Positions 59,690 to 64,000 of a stretch of DNA of 64,000 nt are shown piece after piece. The number at the start of each line of letters is the position of its first letter. Within the stretch, counting starts at the first letter, position 1. The stretch is from an uncultured Hoeflea sp. (GTDB taxonomy: Bacteria; Pseudomonadota; Alphaproteobacteria; Rhizobiales; Rhizobiaceae). Under the pieces are notes generated by a model. It ran no database searches and was not told the DNA's origin. It saw only the letters and a program-made list of their open reading frames with translations. Made by a program: the position numbers and the translations under genes. Location of the stretch: the NCBI RefSeq assembly GCF_947501405.1, contig NZ_CANMVK010000002.1, positions 744,001 to 808,000 on the forward strand. Reading direction: 5' to 3'.

Positions 59690-60597
59690 TCCCGCGCCGT
59701 TGGGCCGCGCCAGACCGGGCGCGTCAGGCAGGTGGGTCCGCCCTCGCAGGGAATGCAAAGCGCATCGGCGTCAAACCCGGTCACCCGGCAACCGGCCTGT
59801 TCCATCAGCGCGCGGGTCTTGGGAAAGCCGTTGACCATGATCACCTCGCCGGGCGTCAGCGCCAGGACGTTGAGATTGAGCCCGTTGGAGGCGTCGAATT
59901 CATCGCGCGGGGCCTCGAGCAGTGTGTAGCCGCGATCCTTGAGCAATTGCCAGAAGCCGACCGGCAGCATCGGTGCGAACACCAGTGCGAGCTTGTCGTT
60001 AAGCGGCGACATCACCGACATCAGATGAAGGCAGGCCTCCGCGCCATTGCCAAGAGGCAGATCATAGCCCAGCACCTCGACGCCGAGTGGTGCGAGGATC
60101 TCGGACAATTGCGCAATTCCTGACTGGTTGGTGCGCACGCCGCGGCCGACGGCCAGCGTGTTTGCGTCGACCCAGACACAATCGCCGCCCTCCACCGCCC
60201 CGGGGGCGGCGATCTCGCCCAGAACCGGAATTCCGGCGTCGGCATAGGCCCGGGCGTGCAAAGCCGGTTCCTTCATACGGCCAGGCTTGCCCATGCGCAG
60301 GATGATCGCGCCCTTGTCGGTCATCAAAGACGGATCGTGGGTGAACATGGCATCCGCCAGACCGTCTCCGGTGTCTTCCAGCCACAGGATCTCGGCGCCG
60401 GAAGCGGCAACCAGATCGGCGAAGATGCTGAACTGTTTTATCGCCCGCGCGCCATCAAAGCCGGGGCCGTAATGCCAGTCTTCGGCCCGTGCGGAAAGCA
60501 GGCTGTCGCCGGGCCGGCGCATCAGCACCTTTTTGAGGGGCGCTGCCATGGATTGAGATCCGTATGTCATGGGGGTGTCCGTTATAAAGATATGCAA
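59686..60597 (-). CDS. Dimethylarginine dimethylaminohydrolase / arginine deiminase superfamily protein
   Basis: FTHDPSLM, EGGDCVWVD, ACLHLMSVMSPLNDKLALV, CEGGPTCLTRPV with candidate catalytic Asp/His/Cys. Confidence 0.85.
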   Translation of the reverse strand: MHIFITDTPMTYGSQSMAAPLKKVLMRRPGDSLLSARAEDWHYGPGFDGARAIKQFSIFADLVAASGAEILWLEDTGDGLADAMFTHDPSLMTDKGAIILRMGKPGRMKEPALHARAYADAGIPVLGEIAAPGAVEGGDCVWVDANTLAVGRGVRTNQSGIAQLSEILAPLGVEVLGYDLPLGNGAEACLHLMSVMSPLNDKLALVFAPMLPVGFWQLLKDRGYTLLEAPRDEFDASNGLNLNVLALTPGEVIMVNGFPKTRALMEQAGCRVTGFDADALCIPCEGGPTCLTRPVWRGPTARE

Positions 60598-60695
60598 TTG
60601 CCGAAATTATACACTTGATTAATTACTGCGCAAGGGTCACGATTGCTCCACATCGCTTTCGCCGGAACAGAATTGCCGGGCAAACGAGGTACCGT

Positions 60696-61502
60696 ATGAG
60701 CAGTCCAAACTCCGGCGCCGTCGCCAGCGCCCCGTCATCTCCGCCCGCTGTCGAAGTGGCCGATTTGCACAAGCGCTTTGGCGAGCTGGAAGTGCTCAAG
60801 GGCGTGTCGCTATCCGCGCAGAATGGCGATGTGGTGGCGATCATCGGCGGTTCGGGGTCCGGCAAGTCGACCATGCTGCGTTGCATCAACATGCTGGAGC
60901 TGCCGACCCGCGGCGCAATCAGCATTCAGGGTGAAGCCATCGACATGAAGCCCGATGGCCGCGGCGGCCTGCAACCGGCCAACGCCGCGCAGCTCAGGCG
61001 CATCCGCACCCGGCTCGCCATGGTGTTTCAGAGTTTCAATCTCTGGCAGCACATGACCGTGCTCGGCAATGTCATTGAGGCGCCGGTGCATGTGATGGGC
61101 ATAAGCCGGGACGAGGCGGTGGCGCGGGCCGAAAAGCTGCTTGAGCGTGTCGGCCTGTTCGACAAGCGTGATACCTATCCCGCATTCCTGTCGGGCGGCC
61201 AGCAGCAACGTGCAGCGATCGCCCGCGCACTGGCCGTCGAGCCGGATGTGATGCTGTTTGACGAGCCGACGTCCGCGCTCGATCCTGAACTGGTGGGCGA
61301 GGTGCTGGCGGTGATCGCCGATCTGGCGCGCGAGGGCCGCACCATGCTGCTCGTCACCCACGAGATGAAATTTGCCCGTGAGGTCGCAAGCCATGTGGTG
61401 TTCCTGGCCGACGGGGTCATCGAGGAGGAAGGACCTCCCGACCGGATTTACAGCGCGCCCAAATCGGAGCGCTTGCAGAAATTCCTTGCGACGGTTCAGT
61501 AG
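60696..61502 (+). CDS. Polar amino acid ABC transporter ATP-binding protein (HisP/OccP-like)
   Basis: IGGSGSGKSTMLRCINMLELPTRG, LSGGQQQRAAIARALAVEPDVMLFDEPTSALDPELVGEVL; start reset to ATG 60696. Confidence 0.92.
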   Translation: MSSPNSGAVASAPSSPPAVEVADLHKRFGELEVLKGVSLSAQNGDVVAIIGGSGSGKSTMLRCINMLELPTRGAISIQGEAIDMKPDGRGGLQPANAAQLRRIRTRLAMVFQSFNLWQHMTVLGNVIEAPVHVMGISRDEAVARAEKLLERVGLFDKRDTYPAFLSGGQQQRAAIARALAVEPDVMLFDEPTSALDPELVGEVLAVIADLAREGRTMLLVTHEMKFAREVASHVVFLADGVIEEEGPPDRIYSAPKSERLQKFLATVQ

Positions 61503-61551
61503 TCCAAGGTTGAATGGGCCAAACCCAAAACTCCAAACAGGGGAAATAACG

Positions 61552-62322
61552 ATGAAAAACAAACTGATCACAGCCATCGCCGCATTCGGCATGACGATTG
61601 CCGCCCAGGCCGCATCGGCGGAAACCGTGCGTGTTGGCGTCGCCGCCGAGCCTTATCCGCCCTTCACCGAACCCGATGCTGCGGGCAACTGGACTGGTTG
61701 GGAAATCGAATTCATGAATGCGGTCTGCGCCGAGGCAAAGCTTGATTGCGTGGTCACACCGGTGGCCTGGGACGGCATCATTCCGGCGCTGACATCGAAC
61801 AAGATCGACGCCATCGTCGGCTCGATGTCGATCACCGAAGAGCGCATGAAAACCATCGATTTCTCGGACAAATACTACAATACCCCGTCGGTGATCGCCA
61901 CCGCCAAGGGCTCGGGCATTACACCCGACGCCGAAGGCCTCAAGGACAAGATCGTCGGCGTTCAGGTCTCGACCATCCACCAGGATTACGTGACCACGCA
62001 TTTCAGCGATGCCACTGCCGAGATCAAGGAATACCAGACCCAGGATGAAGCCAATCAGGATCTCGCCGCCGGCCGTGTCGACGCCATCATGGCTGACTCG
62101 CTGGCGCTCGATGCCTTCGTGAAGTCCGATGATTGCTGCGAGATTGTCGGCGCGGTCAAGGACGATCCGGCCATTCTCGGCGCCGGTGTCGGTGTCGGCC
62201 TGCGCAAGGGCGACGATGAGCTGCGGGAGAAATTCAACACCGCGATCGCCGCCATCCGCGAAAATGGCACCTATGCCGAGTTTTCGAAGGCCTATTTCGA
62301 CTTCGACATCTACGGCAACTAA
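61552..62322 (+). CDS. Polar amino acid ABC transporter substrate-binding protein
   Basis: Signal peptide MKNKLITAIAAFGMTIAAQAASA; VRVGVAAEPYPPFTEPDAAGNWTGWEIEFMNAVC; start reset to ATG 61552. Confidence 0.93.
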   Translation: MKNKLITAIAAFGMTIAAQAASAETVRVGVAAEPYPPFTEPDAAGNWTGWEIEFMNAVCAEAKLDCVVTPVAWDGIIPALTSNKIDAIVGSMSITEERMKTIDFSDKYYNTPSVIATAKGSGITPDAEGLKDKIVGVQVSTIHQDYVTTHFSDATAEIKEYQTQDEANQDLAAGRVDAIMADSLALDAFVKSDDCCEIVGAVKDDPAILGAGVGVGLRKGDDELREKFNTAIAAIRENGTYAEFSKAYFDFDIYGN

Positions 62323-62350
62323 TATGCCTGCATCGGCGCAGCGCGCTGTA

Positions 62351-62383
62351 TGCGGACCGGCGGGGTCATCCCGCCGGTCCGCA
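62351..62383 (+). repeat. Perfect 14-bp intercistronic hairpin downstream of amino-acid SBP
   Basis: TGCGGACCGGCGGG-GTCAT-CCCGCCGGTCCGCA. Confidence 0.8.
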
Positions 62384-62396
62384 CAGGTAATGATCC

Positions 62397-63128
62397 ATGT
62401 TTGACTGGTTCACGGGCCTGGCTGCCTGGGAGCTTCTGGCGCTGGAACCGCCAGGCTGGGGCGGTGTGCTGCTTAGAGGTTTCGCGGCCTCGATCCAGAT
62501 CGCCATCGGCGGTTACCTTCTCGGCTTCCTGATCGGTGTGTGCGGCGCCACAGGAAAGCTCTATGGCGGCCCGATCCTGCGCGACGTGCTCGATGTTTAC
62601 ACCACGCTGGTGCGCGCCGTGCCGGAACTGGTGCTGATCCTGCTGCTCTATTACGCGGGCACCGATCTGCTCAATCGCTTCATGGCGATGATCGGCGCGG
62701 GCCCGGTCGATATCAGTGGTCTGGCGGCTGGCATCTTCGTCATCGGCGTGGTGCAGGGCGCCTACCAGACCGAAGTGCTGCGCGGCGCCTTCAAGGCGGT
62801 GCCGCATGGCCAGATCGAGGCGGCGCGGGCCTATGGCATGTCGTCCTTTCAGGTGCTCAGGCGGGTCACCCTTCCGGGCATGCTGCCGCACGCGGTGCCG
62901 GGTCTCGCCAATCTCTGGCTGATCGCCACCAAGGACACCGCGCTGCTGGCCGTCGTCGGCTTCAGCGAACTGACCCTGGTGACCAGGCAGGCGGCAGGCG
63001 CCACCAAATCCTATTTCCTGTTTTTCTGCGCCGCGGGCGTGCTCTATCTGCTGCTGACGCTGTTTTCCAACGTCATCATAGGATGGATTGAGCGCTATGC
63101 CCGACGCGGCATGCCGGCGGTGCGCTGA
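62397..63128 (+). CDS. Polar amino acid ABC transporter permease (HisQ/OccQ-like)
   Basis: QIEAARAYGMSSFQVLRRVTLPGMLPHAVPGLANLWL. Confidence 0.92.
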   Translation: MFDWFTGLAAWELLALEPPGWGGVLLRGFAASIQIAIGGYLLGFLIGVCGATGKLYGGPILRDVLDVYTTLVRAVPELVLILLLYYAGTDLLNRFMAMIGAGPVDISGLAAGIFVIGVVQGAYQTEVLRGAFKAVPHGQIEAARAYGMSSFQVLRRVTLPGMLPHAVPGLANLWLIATKDTALLAVVGFSELTLVTRQAAGATKSYFLFFCAAGVLYLLLTLFSNVIIGWIERYARRGMPAVR

Positions 63129-63907
63129 TGGGACCGGAGCTTAGAAGCTGGCGCGAACCGCACCGGCTGGTGCTCATCGGGGTGGCGGTCGCCATCATTG
63201 CGTTTGCCGCCATCAACATGCGGTGGGACTGGCTGCCACGCTATTCCGGCCGCCTGGTTGAAGGCGTCGGCACCACCTTGTGGCTGCTGTTTCTGACCAG
63301 CGTTCTGGGCTTCCTGCTCGCTGTGCCGCTTGGGCTGGCCCAGGCCGCGGGCCCGGTCTGGCTGGCAGCCCCCGCGCGCGCCTTTTGCACGGTGATCCGC
63401 GGCACGCCGCTGCTCCTGCAGCTCTGGTTGCTTTATTACGGCCTTGGTTCGCTGTTCGCCGAATATCCGGAAATCCGCGACTCCTGGGCCTGGCCTTATC
63501 TGCGCTCGGCCTGGCCCTATGGCGTTTTGGCTCTGACCCTGTCTTTCGCGGGCTATGAGGGCGAGGTCATGCGCGGTGCGTTCGCCGGGGTGCCCAAGGG
63601 CGAACTCGAAGCCGGCCGTGCTTATGGCATGTCGCCCTGGACTTCGTTCCGGCGGATCTGGTTGCCGCGCGCCATTCACCGCGCGCTGCCGACGCTGGCC
63701 GGCGAAACCGTGCTGCAGCTCAAGGCCACACCGCTGGTCGCCACCATTACCGTGGTCGATGTCTATGCGATCATCTCAAGGGTGCGGCAGGATACCTACC
63801 TTACTTATGAGCCGCTGCTGCTGCTGGCGCTGATCTACATGATCCTGACCGGCATATTGGTGGTCGCCTTCCGCTGGCTCGAGGCCAAAGTCCCGGTCAA
63901 AGGCTGA
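63128..63907 (+). CDS. Polar amino acid ABC transporter permease (HisM/OccM-like)
   Basis: RGTPLLLQLWLLYYGLG, ELEAGRAYGMSPWTSFRRIWLPRAIHRALPTLAGETVL. Confidence 0.92.
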   Translation: MGPELRSWREPHRLVLIGVAVAIIAFAAINMRWDWLPRYSGRLVEGVGTTLWLLFLTSVLGFLLAVPLGLAQAAGPVWLAAPARAFCTVIRGTPLLLQLWLLYYGLGSLFAEYPEIRDSWAWPYLRSAWPYGVLALTLSFAGYEGEVMRGAFAGVPKGELEAGRAYGMSPWTSFRRIWLPRAIHRALPTLAGETVLQLKATPLVATITVVDVYAIISRVRQDTYLTYEPLLLLALIYMILTGILVVAFRWLEAKVPVKG

Positions 63908-63920
63908 GATTCTGAGCCGT

Positions 63921-64000
63921 CTATGACCCCAGCCGCGCCCTGCGGCTGTCACTTGGCGGCAGGCCATAGTGCAGCCGGAATGCGCGCGACAAGGCCGGCT
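63921..64000 (-). CDS. AraC-family (GlxA/ArgR-type) regulator, C-terminal end only
   Basis: Reverse-strand frame ...LSRAFRLHYGLPPSDSRRARLGS* matches the end of an AraC DNA-binding domain; truncated by window edge. Confidence 0.7.
   Translation of the reverse strand, partial: PALSRAFRLHYGLPPSDSRRARLGS

Noticed and set aside
60598-60695. AT-rich divergent gap as a riboswitch
   Set aside because: Too short and without a recognisable aptamer; simple divergent promoter region is sufficient.

Overview
This 64-kb, high-GC window is alphaproteobacterial chromosome, most likely Rhizobiales/Hyphomicrobiales. It has few gaps and about 49 supportable CDSs, and I saw no tRNA, rRNA, CRISPR array, transposase or phage genes. 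From left to right it holds: an LPS block (acyltransferase end, waaA, lpxK), a DUF2093 gene and mutL; a kinase-less PAS-PAS-REC protein behind a perfect CtrA-type site; a GGDEF-EAL protein with a degenerate GGDEF motif; LysR, MttB-like methyltransferase and OYE-type demethylase genes; a galactoside uptake and De Ley-Doudoroff operon with GH36 and GH42, with IclR and the ABC ATPase encoded divergently; an acyl-CoA ligase; a LuxR solo coupled to a 39-aa upstream ORF; a translationally coupled ROK, di-heme (DUF1111) and CRTAC1/FG-GAP operon facing a xylose-type ABC transporter; an unannotated small RNA with two anti-Shine-Dalgarno hairpin loops; a polyamine-type ABC and aldehyde dehydrogenase operon; a DEAD-box helicase; a solo CheW; an Opp/Dpp ABC and M20 deacylase; and an arginine/methylarginine module (AruI-, AruH-, TetR- and DDAH-like) divergent from a His/Arg-type ABC. 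Best second-look items are the anti-SD sRNA at about 37.5 kb, the ROK/di-heme/FG-GAP operon with its 21-bp palindromic operator, and intercistronic hairpins at all five substrate-binding-protein-to-next-gene junctions. Functional assignments rest on reading translated motifs; no database search was run.
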